Source: Pyropia yezoensis
Taxonomy: Eukaryota; Rhodophyta; Bangiophyceae; Bangiales; Bangiaceae
NCBI GenBank assembly: GCA_009829735.1
Contig: CM020618.1
Coordinates: 37,486,894-37,550,893 of the forward strand
Direction: 5' to 3'
DNA length: 64,000 nucleotides
The position numbers were made by a program, and so were the translations under genes. Below the pieces are notes generated by a model. It saw only the letters and a list, made by a program, of their open reading frames with translations, was not told the origin of the DNA and made no database searches. Of this stretch, positions 44,495-55,000 are shown piece by piece; within the stretch, counting starts at the first letter, position 1, and each line of letters opens with the position of its first letter.

Positions 44495-45191
44495 AGCGTC
44501 CGGCACCAAGACACCCGATCGGCAAACCACGTATTCAGGTAGACAGACGCCCGCGCTGGAACGATGAGGAAACAAACAGCAACAAACGCTGGCCAGAGCA
44601 AGAGGCAGACAAGTGCACAGGCAATCACAAACAGCAACCACAAACAGCAGCGGCACGCACGATGAGGACCAGAGCGCCGTCCAAGCCGGTGTTGATGGTG
44701 GAAGGGAGGCTGGATGAGTCGGCGGCTCGGAGACGGACGAACAGGTGCGCGAAGGACTGTCAGGCAACCGACCGCCGGTCAGCGGGGAGTGGCGACGCGG
44801 TTGGTCGTGGGGCCGTAGCCACGTGTTCCCACGAGGGGGCTCTGGTCGCACAGTTTTCCGACAGCGTGGTCAGGACCAAATTGAACGGGTTGTGCGCACC
44901 AAGATGAAGGCCACGTGGCATGCAGATGACGAACTTCTTCATACTTCTTGCTTGGTAAAGACCAAGAATTGATTTGGAAACTGTGGCTGTTAGCGTACTT
45001 GTCCTCGTCCATTGTCGACCGAGGACGACCGAGCATCGTCGTCCCGGCGCCCAAGCCGTCTGTCTTTCCCGACACCCCCTTTTCGCCGTCTCTCTGCCCC
45101 GGCGTCATCCTTGACCAAGACCCACCTCCTCGGCCCCCCGTTCACCCCTTCAGGCGACAGCTAACCTCCTCCCCCCCCCCATCCCCTTGAA
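44495..45191. other. Divergent promoter region, Alba (-) and RPC7-like (+)
   Basis: 697 bp between two start codons. No TATA box is obvious, and composition is lower in GC than the genes on either side, especially around 44900-45010. No gene seen. Confidence 0.5.
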
Positions 45192-46565
45192 ATGCCCCCT
45201 CGACGGGGCGGCCGCGGCTTTCGCGGCCGCGCGGCGTCACCCATCCGCAACCAGCTCGCCGCCCTCGCCGCCTCTTCTGGCGGCGACGCCTCGCGGGCAC
45301 GGACGCCACCGTCGACGTCTGGCGCCGTCGCGGCTGGTACCGGCGGAGGTGGTGGCAGCGGCGCTGGTGGGGGCAGCAGCGGCCGTTCCCGCCCGCTCGT
45401 CTGTGACGAGTCGTCCCGCCGGGCGCTCTTCCCCGACCGGTCGGCGCGGCTCGAGGCGTTTGCGCCGGCCCGCAAGGGCGAGCCCCGGATGATTGCCGAC
45501 CTCCGCGCCCAGCTGGTCGTCATGCGAGGGGCGCCCACATGGAGTGGGTCGACACGGGGGGGGCGCGCCGGGGGGCGGGGGGGGGTGGCCGCCTTTGGCG
45601 CGGGCGTCCGCGCGGCGGCCACCAGTGGGAGCGGTGGCAGCGGTGGTGCCGGCGCCGCCGAAGCCGGCAGCGCTGGTGCCGCCCCTGGCGCTGTGGTCGC
45701 TGGCGCTGGGGCAGCGGCGGGTGCTGGCCGACCTGGCGCCCCCCCACCCGACCTGTGGGCGCTCGGCGCCGGCGCGTGGATCACACCCGTGCTCATCCCC
45801 GACGAGCTGGCCCCTCCCGCGGTGGTGGCGGCCAAGGTTGCCCTCTGGGGCGCCGCCCGCCCCCGCCACCGCACCCCGTCGTCGCCGTCGCCGGATGCTC
45901 CTGGCGGGTGGGGGGCCGCCGCCGGCCGCCGCGGGTCGGTCACTCCCGTCGGAGGATCCCGGCCTCCACGGGGGAGCGTCGACGCCATGAATGGGGGCGG
46001 CGTGTTGGGCGGCGGCGGGCGGCCGCGCAAGCGCCCCCGTGTGGGGGGCTTGGAAGCGGAGGAGGCCGCTGTCGGTGATGGGGAGGAGGAGGAAGAAGAG
46101 GACGGCGACCAGTTCCTTGCCGCCGCCCTTGCCGAGGCGGCCGCGTCGGAAGCCCGCGGTGGCGACGGCGACGGTGACAGCGACCGGGAGGACGACGACG
46201 AACTTGGCGGTGGCGACGGGCTGGCAGGCGAGACAGGGCCGGCGTCGCGGCAGGTCGCCGCAGCCGCGGCTGCAGCCGGACGGGTGCGGGTGCGGGCGGT
46301 CAAGGGCGGCGGGGCGGGCGCGGCGGGCGCCGATGGGGGGGGCCGAGAGGGTGGCGCCGGCGCGGCAGGTGCCGCTGGCGCATCGGGCGCCGCCGGTGAC
46401 GGCGACGGCGACGGCGACGACGATGGGAACGAGGACGTGGACGCACGGCTGGCCGTAGCGGACGAAGAAGAGGACCTAGAGGGGGATTACGATACGGGCT
46501 TCCACGTCGATGACGATGAGGGGTACGTGGAGAATGACAGCGGAAATGATGAGGCGACGTACTAG
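45192..46565 (+). CDS. RNA polymerase III subunit RPC7/Rpc31-like
   Basis: 457 residues from the ATG at 45192, about twice the usual 220. RPC7 belongs to the RPC3-RPC6-RPC7 subcomplex that recruits TFIIIB for initiation. The N-terminus has the Arg/Gly start of the family (PPRRGGRGFRGR). Residues 74-117 read RRALFPDRSARLEAFAPARK, then a helix RMIADLRAQLVVMRGAPTW, aligning with PPPLFPDTDYKPVPLKTGEG and YMLALKQELRETMKRMPY of human RPC7. The C-terminus is strongly acidic and closes with EGDYDTGFHVDDDEGYVEND, then DEATY, the family's terminal acidic box ending in DEA(T/I)Y. Between are Gly/Ala-rich expansions and a basic nuclear-localisation-like RPRKRPR. No intron needed. Confidence 0.8.
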   Translation: MPPRRGGRGFRGRAASPIRNQLAALAASSGGDASRARTPPSTSGAVAAGTGGGGGSGAGGGSSGRSRPLVCDESSRRALFPDRSARLEAFAPARKGEPRMIADLRAQLVVMRGAPTWSGSTRGGRAGGRGGVAAFGAGVRAAATSGSGGSGGAGAAEAGSAGAAPGAVVAGAGAAAGAGRPGAPPPDLWALGAGAWITPVLIPDELAPPAVVAAKVALWGAARPRHRTPSSPSPDAPGGWGAAAGRRGSVTPVGGSRPPRGSVDAMNGGGVLGGGGRPRKRPRVGGLEAEEAAVGDGEEEEEEDGDQFLAAALAEAAASEARGGDGDGDSDREDDDELGGGDGLAGETGPASRQVAAAAAAAGRVRVRAVKGGGAGAAGADGGGREGGAGAAGAAGASGAAGDGDGDGDDDGNEDVDARLAVADEEEDLEGDYDTGFHVDDDEGYVENDSGNDEATY

Positions 46566-46680
46566 AACATATTGGGATGGGAAGCGGGGGGGGGATGGGG
46601 ATGCTTGAGAACTATAGAGTTTAGGGGTGACGGTGGCGGTAGCGGTCGTCACGGTTCCGGATGCGGCGATAGTAAAACAC

Positions 46681-46760
46681 TGGGGGAAGCGGTGGTGGCG
46701 GCGGCAGCGGCGGCGGCGGCAGCGGCGGCGGCGGCAGCGGCGGCGGCACGGAGAAAGCGA
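46681..46760. repeat. GGC/AGC trinucleotide repeat
   Basis: A (GGCGGC AGC)n-type microsatellite of about 70 bp, in the convergent interval between the RPC7-like gene (+) and the Vti1 gene (-). Confidence 0.7.
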
Positions 46761-46880
46761 AAGGCCCTGGCTCGCCCCACACAGTGTCTCATGCAAGGGG
46801 GGTGCTTACGACCTCCCAGTTGGGGTGGCCAAGAAACAATATCAAAAAGGTTCCCTGGGCAAGCTTCCCCGGCCACCATC

Positions 46881-48612
46881 CTATTGGGACGGTGGTGAGG
46901 GTGAGCCCCCTCGCCCACCAAACAGCCGCATGTATACGATGAAGAGGAGGACCAGGCCAATGATGCCACCAATGGCGTAAAGCGCCAGACGGTTGACCAG
47001 GGCCGTGCGGCTCATGGTAGCAAGGAGGCCCCGCGACTGAGTGAGCCCATCGTCGACGCCCGTCAACTGGGGGGGGGGTGTCGGGGAACGGAAGCGAAGC
47101 GCACAATGCGGCAGCATCGCATGTGAGTGCGACACAGGAGGGGGGAGAGGGGGGGGGGGGGGGGGAAGGCCGGACACAAAAGGAAAACAGGCCCACGACG
47201 ACGGCCGTCGCAGCCATGTGAATCACCTAGCAGGGCGCGCGAGCGCGCACGGGGGCCCGTTAGTCAAGCGACTCGACGCCTCGTCATACCTCCCATCGTC
47301 TGGCCGAATCCGCCCAGCAGGATGTGCACACCACCGGGGGTCGCTCGCTCGACCGCCGGGAGGCCCCGCCCACCCCGCGCGCCCGCGTCACCCCATCTCA
47401 TGCCCTGGCAAGAGAGCGAGAAAGAGTTGAAGAACAACGACAACACCTCATGCCCACCACGCATGCCCCGCGCCCAGCCAACGCAGCGGTGGGTGCCGGC
47501 CACCCCCTCAACTCCCTCCCTTCCTCCCCCAGCATACATTGTCTCGTGCGTTGCCCAGCGTCCGCCGCTGGGAGGCCAAGTCGGCCAGGATGCCCACACC
47601 CACTGCCTCCGTCTCGGCCATCCGCGCACGGCTGTCAGCAATACGCGCCGACGACGCGGCGAGGATGTCCGTGGTGGCCAGGAGAGCCGACCTCTGGTCC
47701 ATGGAGCCTGCCACACGGCCAGAAGAGAGCACACGCACACACAAAAGCACAAGCACAGCAGCGCACACAGCGGGGTCGGCGGGGGTACGTCAGCGTGGGC
47801 CGTCTGCCGATGGCGGGGGTACGTCAGCGTGGGCCGTCTGCCGATGGCGGGGCGGTCACCTCCCCCCCCCCGGAAGAGGCGCGGCCCCTGTCGGGGTGGG
47901 TCGACACTCAGGCAGCTCGTACCAGCTACTCACCGAACCGCTGCTCCAGCTTCGCAACAACACAGCAAGCACTGGACACCCTGCTCAAGGCGCCCGTCCC
48001 CGTGCGCCGGAAAGCGGTACTCACCAACTCACGCAACTGTCCTCACACGCCCGCCCGCCCCACAACCCACTACCACCACGCACACGACCCAGTCCGCAAG
48101 GTGCGCCCCAGCCCCCAACTCCACCCCCACCCCGCCCCCCGCCCCCCGCCCTCCCCTTTTCGACCAACAAACGTACTCGAATCGTCCCCAGCGCCTCCCC
48201 CCCTCGCCCCCCCCACCAGCTCTTCCCGCCCCGACGCGTAGGACGCCTCGGACGCGGCGGCCCGCGCGGCCCGCAGCTCCCCCTTCAGCCGCAGTAGGTC
48301 CGCGGCAGCCGCGTCGACACGGCGGGAAAGCCCCCCCCCCCCTCGTCCGCCGCCGCCGCCACCACCCCCCCCCGACCGTGCGTCCAGCCGCATGGACGCA
48401 ACGCACTCCTCCGCCTCGGCCACCTCGGCGGCGGCGGCGGTGAGGAGGCGCTTCCGCGCGGACGCGTCGGCCTCGCCCCGGGAGGTGGCCAGGCCACGGC
48501 TCGCGGCCGCGACGGCGGCGTGGAAGGTGCGCTCGGTGTGGGTAAAGACCGAGTCGGGTTCGTCACCGTCGGGGTCTCCCATGGGGAGGACCGTGGGCGG
48601 GAGGTAGGCCAT
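46881..48612 (-). CDS. Vti1-type Qb-SNARE, two introns
   Basis: 263 residues from exons 48612-48177, 47707-47538 and 47066-46881. Introns are 48176-47708 (GTACGT...CAG) and 47537-47067 (GTATGC...CAG). Phases fit; the first junction splits a Ser codon. The N-terminal Vti1 helical bundle includes FTHTERTFHAAVAAA and EVAEAEECVASMRLDAR. The SNARE helix begins at DQRSALLATTDILAASSARI and runs through ETEAVGVGILADLASQRRTL, with the zero-layer Gln in SQR, to LTQSRGLLATM. A C-terminal anchor (LALYAIGGIIGLVLLFIVYM) follows, then a short tail. Vti1 works in fusion at Golgi, endosome and vacuole. The protein is 30-45 residues longer than usual because of a poly-Gly loop and a Gly/Asp linker before the SNARE helix. 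Confidence 0.9.
47781..47848. repeat. 34-bp perfect tandem duplication inside a Vti1 intron
   Basis: The unit starting GGGGGTACGTCAGCGTGGGC and ending CGATGGC occurs twice without difference, within the first intron of the Vti1 gene. Confidence 0.85.
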
Positions 48613-49329
48613 TACCGCTGGCGTCCGGGCGGGGAATGAGGGGGAGGAGAGAAGAAGAGGCGACGGCGAAAGGGAGGAAGAAGGGGGAGGCAGCCTGAGC
48701 GAGTTCGTCTAGCCGTCGATACGACCGGGCAGGGGGGGCGCCCGCCGGGTGACAGTCACCCGGGCGGGACCCGCGGGTGAGACGGGTCCAGGAGGGAGTT
48801 GCGTTCTTGAGAAAAGCGACAGGGAGAACACAATACGCCGACCGTCCAGTGACCGCGACAAGCGTGCGGCACTTGCGGGGAGACTGGTTACTCGGCAACG
48901 ACGAAAGAGCGGATGGGGAGGGAGGGAGGAGGTCGGGGATGATGCAGACACCTGCTCGTGCCGGTCGCAGTGCGCGGGCTGGCGCTGTCAGGCCCGTCCA
49001 AGCACGCAGGCGCGGAGTGCTCGCAGACCTTCGGACAGGACCGATTACAATTAGAGGGCAGTTCGACACTTACTATGTACTCCTGATACCATATTTGTCG
49101 AACTGTAATTTTCGTGCGAGAGCTGGCTGCGCACCTCCCTTGCATGTGGCCACAAGCTCTTTCGAGCTCGAGCGAACCACACAAGCTCTTTCGAGCTCGA
49201 GCAACCCACCCATGACCATGCTCGACCACACAGCCCCCAACGACACGCTTTCTCGTAACAGCCCACCGTACTGCTGCTGGCGTTTGAAATCCTTCTTCTT
49301 CTTCTTTGGCTGCCGCTTCTGCGCTCTCC
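48613..49329. other. Divergent promoter region, Vti1 (-) and DUF1995 gene (+)
   Basis: 717 bp. It contains a 29-bp-period duplication (49151-49202, core CTCTTTCGAGCTCGAGC) and a small inverted repeat (arms CAGTTCGACA and TGTCGAACTG near 49060-49106). CTTCTTCTTCTT pyrimidine sequence leads to the ATG at 49330. No gene seen. Confidence 0.5.
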
Positions 49330-50508
49330 ATGGCTGCCTTTGCGCCGCCGTCGGGCGGGCTGGTGTCCCTTCTTGGCGGCCCTGCTGGTGCCGCTGCCCC
49401 GACCAGCCGCCGCCCAGGCAGCACGAGGCGGCTGACGCGGGTGTCACCGGCGGGCTGTGTCGGCCGTGGCGCCGTCGCCCTGGGGGGGTTCCGGCAGCGG
49501 CTGCGACTGTGGCAAGTCGGCCCTGCGGGCGCGCCGCCGTCCATGGCAACAGAAACTCTTGGCAGCAGCAACGGCGACGACGGCGACGACGGAGGTGGCG
49601 GCCAAGACAGTGGCGGCGGCAACAGCCTCCCAGCCATGTACGAAGCCTGGTTTGCACCTTCTGGCGCCGCCCCCGTCGAGGGCGGCGAGCTGGCCGCCCG
49701 CGCCCGCCGCGCCATCACCCGTGCCCTCGACGCGGGCGTCACCCGCCTGGAGGTGTGCTTCCCGTGCGTTCCCAATGTGGAGGAGCTCGCCTACGGGACG
49801 GCGTTGAACCAGGCGTTTGGCTACCAAGTCGCCGATACGCTCGGCATGCGCGACGACGGGCGGTCGTACCGGCTGGTCAAGACGTACTTGCAGTCGTTTG
49901 CCAACGTTTACTGGGTGTGCGCGCTGGCGCCAGCGCTGCTACGAAAGGGGGGAGACGGCGGCGGCTTGGGCGATGGCGGAGGTAGTGGTGGCATCGTCCA
50001 CGCCCTCACCACCGACTCAGTGGGCAAGGACCGGGCGGCTGCGGCGGCGGCCGCGGCGGGGGTGCGGGTTTCCAGTCTGCGCGCGCGGGCATCGCTGGCG
50101 GTCGGCCCCGCCGACGCGGTAGTGGTGGTGGACCCGCGGGCCACCGACACGTGGCGCACCGCCGCGGCGGTGGTGCCACCCGGCGACGCCACCCCGCTCG
50201 TGGCCCTCAACGCCTCCTTTACCGAAACGTACGGCCTGGGCGGGCCGCTACCAGAGGTGTTTGAGCCCGCCTTTTATCTCAAGCGCGTCTCCAAGGGGTG
50301 GATCCTTCGGGAGTATCCCGGCCCTTGGGAGGTCTGGCTGGAGACACCGCCCACCGCCGCGTCCCCCTCGGGGGGGGTGGAGATGCTCTCAGCGACGGCC
50401 GCCAAGCCCCGCCTGGGAGACGTGTCCAAGGCGCTGCGGGGTGTGAGCTTAAATCGGTTTGGCATCTTCAACGACCGGTGGGCGCCGGGCTTTGGCGGCC
50501 GCCTCTGA
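49330..50508 (+). CDS. DUF1995-domain plastid protein
   Basis: 392 residues from the ATG at 49330 (MAAFAPPSGG), chosen because it starts a red-algal-like transit peptide with Phe at position 4. Residues about 85-340 fit DUF1995, a domain found in plastid proteins of algae and plants, including the LPA3 photosystem II assembly factor. The segment LAARARRAITRALDAGVTRL starts it. VVVVDPRATDTW, LVALNASF and the diagnostic ILREYPGPWEVWLE (325-338) follow. Biochemical function is unknown for the family, and a thylakoid or stromal assembly role is inferred. A low-complexity GDDGDDGGGG linker separates transit peptide and domain. The same strand continues with the urea amidolyase 1.6 kb downstream. 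Confidence 0.72.
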   Translation: MAAFAPPSGGLVSLLGGPAGAAAPTSRRPGSTRRLTRVSPAGCVGRGAVALGGFRQRLRLWQVGPAGAPPSMATETLGSSNGDDGDDGGGGQDSGGGNSLPAMYEAWFAPSGAAPVEGGELAARARRAITRALDAGVTRLEVCFPCVPNVEELAYGTALNQAFGYQVADTLGMRDDGRSYRLVKTYLQSFANVYWVCALAPALLRKGGDGGGLGDGGGSGGIVHALTTDSVGKDRAAAAAAAAGVRVSSLRARASLAVGPADAVVVVDPRATDTWRTAAAVVPPGDATPLVALNASFTETYGLGGPLPEVFEPAFYLKRVSKGWILREYPGPWEVWLETPPTAASPSGGVEMLSATAAKPRLGDVSKALRGVSLNRFGIFNDRWAPGFGGRL

Positions 50509-52076
50509 CAGCTGCCGCCGCCGCCGCACCGCACTAGCAACGCCGGAGCCGCCACTCCACGACCGGTGATGCTGGAGCGGTCGCTTACACACGGTGGTGG
50601 TGTGGGCGCGTGGCGGAAGAAGAGGGGACGAGCACACAATCTTCTTTCCACGACGTCGGCCAAACTCCCCAGCACGGAATGACCATTTTCATCCCATGTG
50701 CGTGACCATTTCTCTCCCAATCGTATGATATTTTACGGTGCAAACCTGCTGAATCCGCTGTGCCCTGCCGTGCAAGGTCGTTTGGGCTGCGCGCGCCCGC
50801 CCAATGCTAATGCGCGGCGGTGGCGCTGCCCCGGCTCGAGCCGCTCCGATTGAGGACAAGACCGGCAGCCGTCTGGCCGGTCGGAGCAACCCAACCTCCC
50901 GCGCGGGGCCTCCGCCTCGCGCAGCGCCCGCGGCAGCAACGTCGCAGAGGCGCCCGGCCGTCTGGGCATGGCGAGACTGGCCCAGAAGGTCGCCCAGTGG
51001 GCGGCGACGCCCACGCACCCGCCCACACCCCCCCCCCCGGATCCCCTTGCAGAGGGATCCAAAGCCAGCGGTGCCCGTCGTGCCGCTAGACGCACCCTCC
51101 CGTCGGGGTTGGCGGTTGATCCCTCTATTCTTGACGCACTGCCGCTCCGTCACGGAGTATCATGTGCGGTCACGTGTCATTGTACAAGCACAGGGAATTT
51201 GGGGAGGCCAGGGGATTGGCGGCGGAATCATGAGGGGCTTGAAGAAAAGCTCCATTGGGTTGGGTCCGTACCTGTCCGGGCCATTTTTGTATTTGTACGC
51301 GGGTCCACACAGGCTATTCCAATTCGGAGAGCCCCGCAACGCACGGTGCAGGCGGGGTAGGCTCCAAATGGGTAACGAATATGTGTATCCGTTCTCGCAC
51401 CCGTGACCACCAAGGAAGGCTGATTTCCGTCATGCACCACCACCCCCATGCCCCTTCTCGTCGTCACCCCGATTGGCCTTGCCAGACACGTGCTGTGGCC
51501 GGCATGGCCGCTCATCTCCTGGGGCCTCGAGTCAGGGAGGTCTCCCTCTCCTCTCCACCGACTGGGCGGGGGCGCCCCACTCGCCCCGCGCACCCGTGGG
51601 GTGGTATTTACAAACGCGGCCACCTGCGGCTGCCTCCTCGCCGCACCAATCTCCTCCCCCCGGTGCGCCTTCTATGGCGTCAGTGGCAGCGCCCCACAAG
51701 GGCCTATGTGGCCGCCCCTTCGCTGTTTGGTTGACGGCCCCTGCGTTGGCGCACCGATGGCGCCCAGGCTCCCCAGGTGTGGATGGCCTTCCTGTGCTTT
51801 GCTTGGTTGATGTATCAAACACCCCCCCGCTGACGAGCGCCTGTACCACGCGGCCCGGCGGTAGTCACCTGGCTCTCTGTCGTAGAGTACCGTCGTGGAG
51901 CACCCTTCCTCCCCCGCGCCCGCGTGGCTGCCCCGTGCCGCCGTCGCTGTTCCCCCTGTCCAGCTCACCCCCCCCCCGAGTAGAGCTCGACGTTGTGGTG
52001 CGACGCCACCGCGCTGCCCCCTTTGGTCGACGTCCGCGGTCCCACATCCGTACGGGTCTCCTCTGTCACCGACGCC
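50509..52076. other. Intergenic, upstream of the urea amidolyase
   Basis: 1.57 kb of mixed composition without a motif-bearing frame. It probably holds the terminator of the DUF1995 gene and the promoter of the urea amidolyase. Immediately upstream of the ATG the sequence is pyrimidine-rich. Confidence 0.45.
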
Positions 52077-55000
52077 ATGCCCCCCCCCCCCCACGATATG
52101 GCTGCGGCGGGGACGCCCCCCGCCTCGGCCGGCGCCGCCACCCCCCCCCCCTCTGCGGCGGCCTCCCCCCCCTGGGGCCCCATCCTCGTGGCCAACCGCG
52201 GGGAGATTGCGGTGCGCATCATCCGCGCGGCGCGGTCGCTGGGCCTCCCCACCATCGCCGTCTACACCGCGACCGACGCGTCGTCGGGCCACGTGGCCGC
52301 CGCGGACACGGCCGTCTGCCTCGGCGACGCGTCGGCCGCCTACACGGACGTGGCCGCGCTTGTCGCGGCCGGCACCGCCGCGGGGGCCGTGGCCGTCCAC
52401 CCGGGCTATGGTTTTGTCGCGGAAAACGCGGCCGCCGCCGACGCGTTTGAGGCGGCGGGCATTGCCTGGGTGGGGCCCACCCCCGACACCATCCGCGTGT
52501 TTGGGTCCAAGCACGGCGCCCGCGCCGAGGCGGTCGCCGCTGGCGTCCCCGTCCTCCCCGCCTCGGCGCTCGTTGCCGACGCGGCCGCGGCGGTGGCGGC
52601 GGCCGACGCGGTCGGCTACCCGGTGCTGCTCAAGGCCACCGCGGGGGGGGGCGGCATGGGGCAGGTCCCCGCCCACTCGGCGGCGGGCGTCGCCGCTGCG
52701 TTTGCCGCCGCGTCGTCGGCGGGGGCGTCGCTCTTTGGCGACGGCCGGCTGTACGTGGAGAAGCTGGTCGCCGCCGCGCGGCACGTGGAGGTGCAGGTGT
52801 TTGGCGACGGCCACGGGGGGGTGGTGGCGCTCGGCGACCGGGACTGCTCGGTGCAGCGGCGGCGGCAAAAGGTGGTGGAGGAGGCCCCCGCGCCGCGCCT
52901 CTCCGACGCCGTCCGGAGGGAGATGGCCGCGGCGGCCGCCGCCCTCACCGCCCGCGGGCGGTACCGGTCGGCGGGGACTGTCGAGTTTTTGGTCGACTCC
53001 GCGAGCGGTGCCTTCTTCTTCCTTGAAGTCAACACGCGCATCCAGGTGGAGGCGGGGGTGACCGAGACGGTGACGGGGGTGGACCTGGTGGGGGGGATGC
53101 TGCGCCTCGCCCGGCGGGACCCCATTGCCGACTGGTTCCCGGCGCTGGCCGCTGCGGGTGCCGCCGCGGGTGCCGCCGCCGCCACCCAGGGCGGCGCGCC
53201 CGCCGACGGGTGCGCCGGCGCAACGGCGGGCGAGGCGGGCGCAACTGCCACGGCCGCGGCGCCCGCCCGCCTGCCGCCCGTCACGACCGTGCCGATGCGC
53301 GGGGCGGCGATTGAGGCGCGGGTGTACGCCGAGTCGCCCCTCCACGGCTACCGCCCGTCGCCCGGCACGCTCACGGCCATGACGTGGCCGCCCGAGTCGC
53401 CGACGGTGCGGGTGGACACGTGGGCCGCCACCGGCTGCACCGTCTCCCCCGACTTTGACCCCCTCCTTGGCAAGATCATCGCGTCGGGGCCGACGCGGGC
53501 GGCGGCGCTGGCGACGCTCGCGGCGGCGCTTGCCGCCACCACCGTCCGCGGGGTGGCGAGCAACGTGGAGCTCCTGTCAACGGTGGTGACGCACGAGGCG
53601 TTTGTGGCGGGCGTCTACACCACCGCCCTCCTAGACGGTGTCACCCCGACGGCGTGTGCGGTCGAGGTGCTGTCGCCGGGCGTGCAGTCGTCGCTGCAAG
53701 ACCACCCGGGCCGCGTCGGGCTGTGGCGGGTGGGCGTCAGCCCGTCGGGCGCCCTCGACGCGCACGCGCTGGTGGCGGGGAATGGGCTCCTCGGCAACGA
53801 GCCGGGGGCGGTGGCCCTCGAGATGACCGTCCGCGGGCCGACGCTCCGCTTCCACGTGGCCACCACGGTGGTGCTGTCGGGCGCCCGGCTCGCCGCGTCG
53901 ATGGACGATGGCCCGCCGCTGCCGTGGTGGACCCCCATCCCCGTGCCCGCGGGGGCGGTTCTGACCATTGGGGGGCTCTACCGCCCGGCCGCGGCGGTTA
54001 CCGCGGCCGCTGCCGCTGCCGCCGCTGCCGCCGCGGCGGTCGTGTGGGAGGAGGAGGGGGAGGCCGACGCGCCGCCCGCGGGGGCGGGGGTGGCCACGCC
54101 GGGCGCGACGGCGCCCGCCATCGGCGCCGCGCTCGCCTGCCTCGACCCGGCCGCTGTGGGCGGCGGCGTCGACGGCGGCGCGCTCTCCCCCGCGGCGGGC
54201 GCCCATGATGGCGCGGACGGGGTGGAGGGCGAGGCCGCCGAGGGGGGTGGTAAGGTCGCCTACCTCACCGTCCGCGGCGGCTTTGACGCGCCCCACTACC
54301 TGGGCAGCGCGTCAACCTTCCCGATTGGCCACTTTGGCGGCCACGCGGGAACCTTTTTGGCTGCGGGGGACCTGCTGCCCCTGTGTCCCGCCGTCGTGTC
54401 GACCCCCACCCCGTGGGGCACGACGCCCCTCCCCCGGGCGCTCCGCCCTGTCTATGCGCCCTCGTCTTGGACGGTGGCGGTGCTGGTCGGCCCTCACGGC
54501 TCGGACGACATCTTCACCCCCACCTCGCTGGCTGCCCTCTTCACCGCCGACTACCATGTGCAGACCGCGACCAACCGGCTGGGCGTGCGGCTGACAGGCC
54601 CGACGCCCGAGTGGGCGCGCCCGTCGGGCGGCGACGCGGGCCTCCACCCGTCCAACATGCACGACTACCCCTACGCGGTGGGGGCGGTCAACTTTAGTGG
54701 CAACACCCCGATTGTGCTCATGGCCGACGGGCCGTCGCTGGGCGGGTTTGTGTGCCCCATGACCGTCGCGAGCGCGGACCTGTGGAAGGTGGCCGCCGCG
54801 CGGCCGGGCGACAGGATCCGCTTCAAGCCCGTCGCGCCGACCGACGCCGCCGCCGCGGCGGCGGCGCAGCGGCGGACGTGGGCGGCCATCCCGCGCGGGC
54901 CCGCGGCGGTCGCCGCCCTGGGCGGGCCCCACACCGCCGCAGCGGCCCGCGCCGCCGGCGAACCGGCCGACAGCGGCTGGTGGGACCCCGCGTGGGTTGA

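Noticed and set aside
51672-53345. 557-codon minus-strand frame
   Set aside because: Antisense of the biotin carboxylase domain with no motif of its own.
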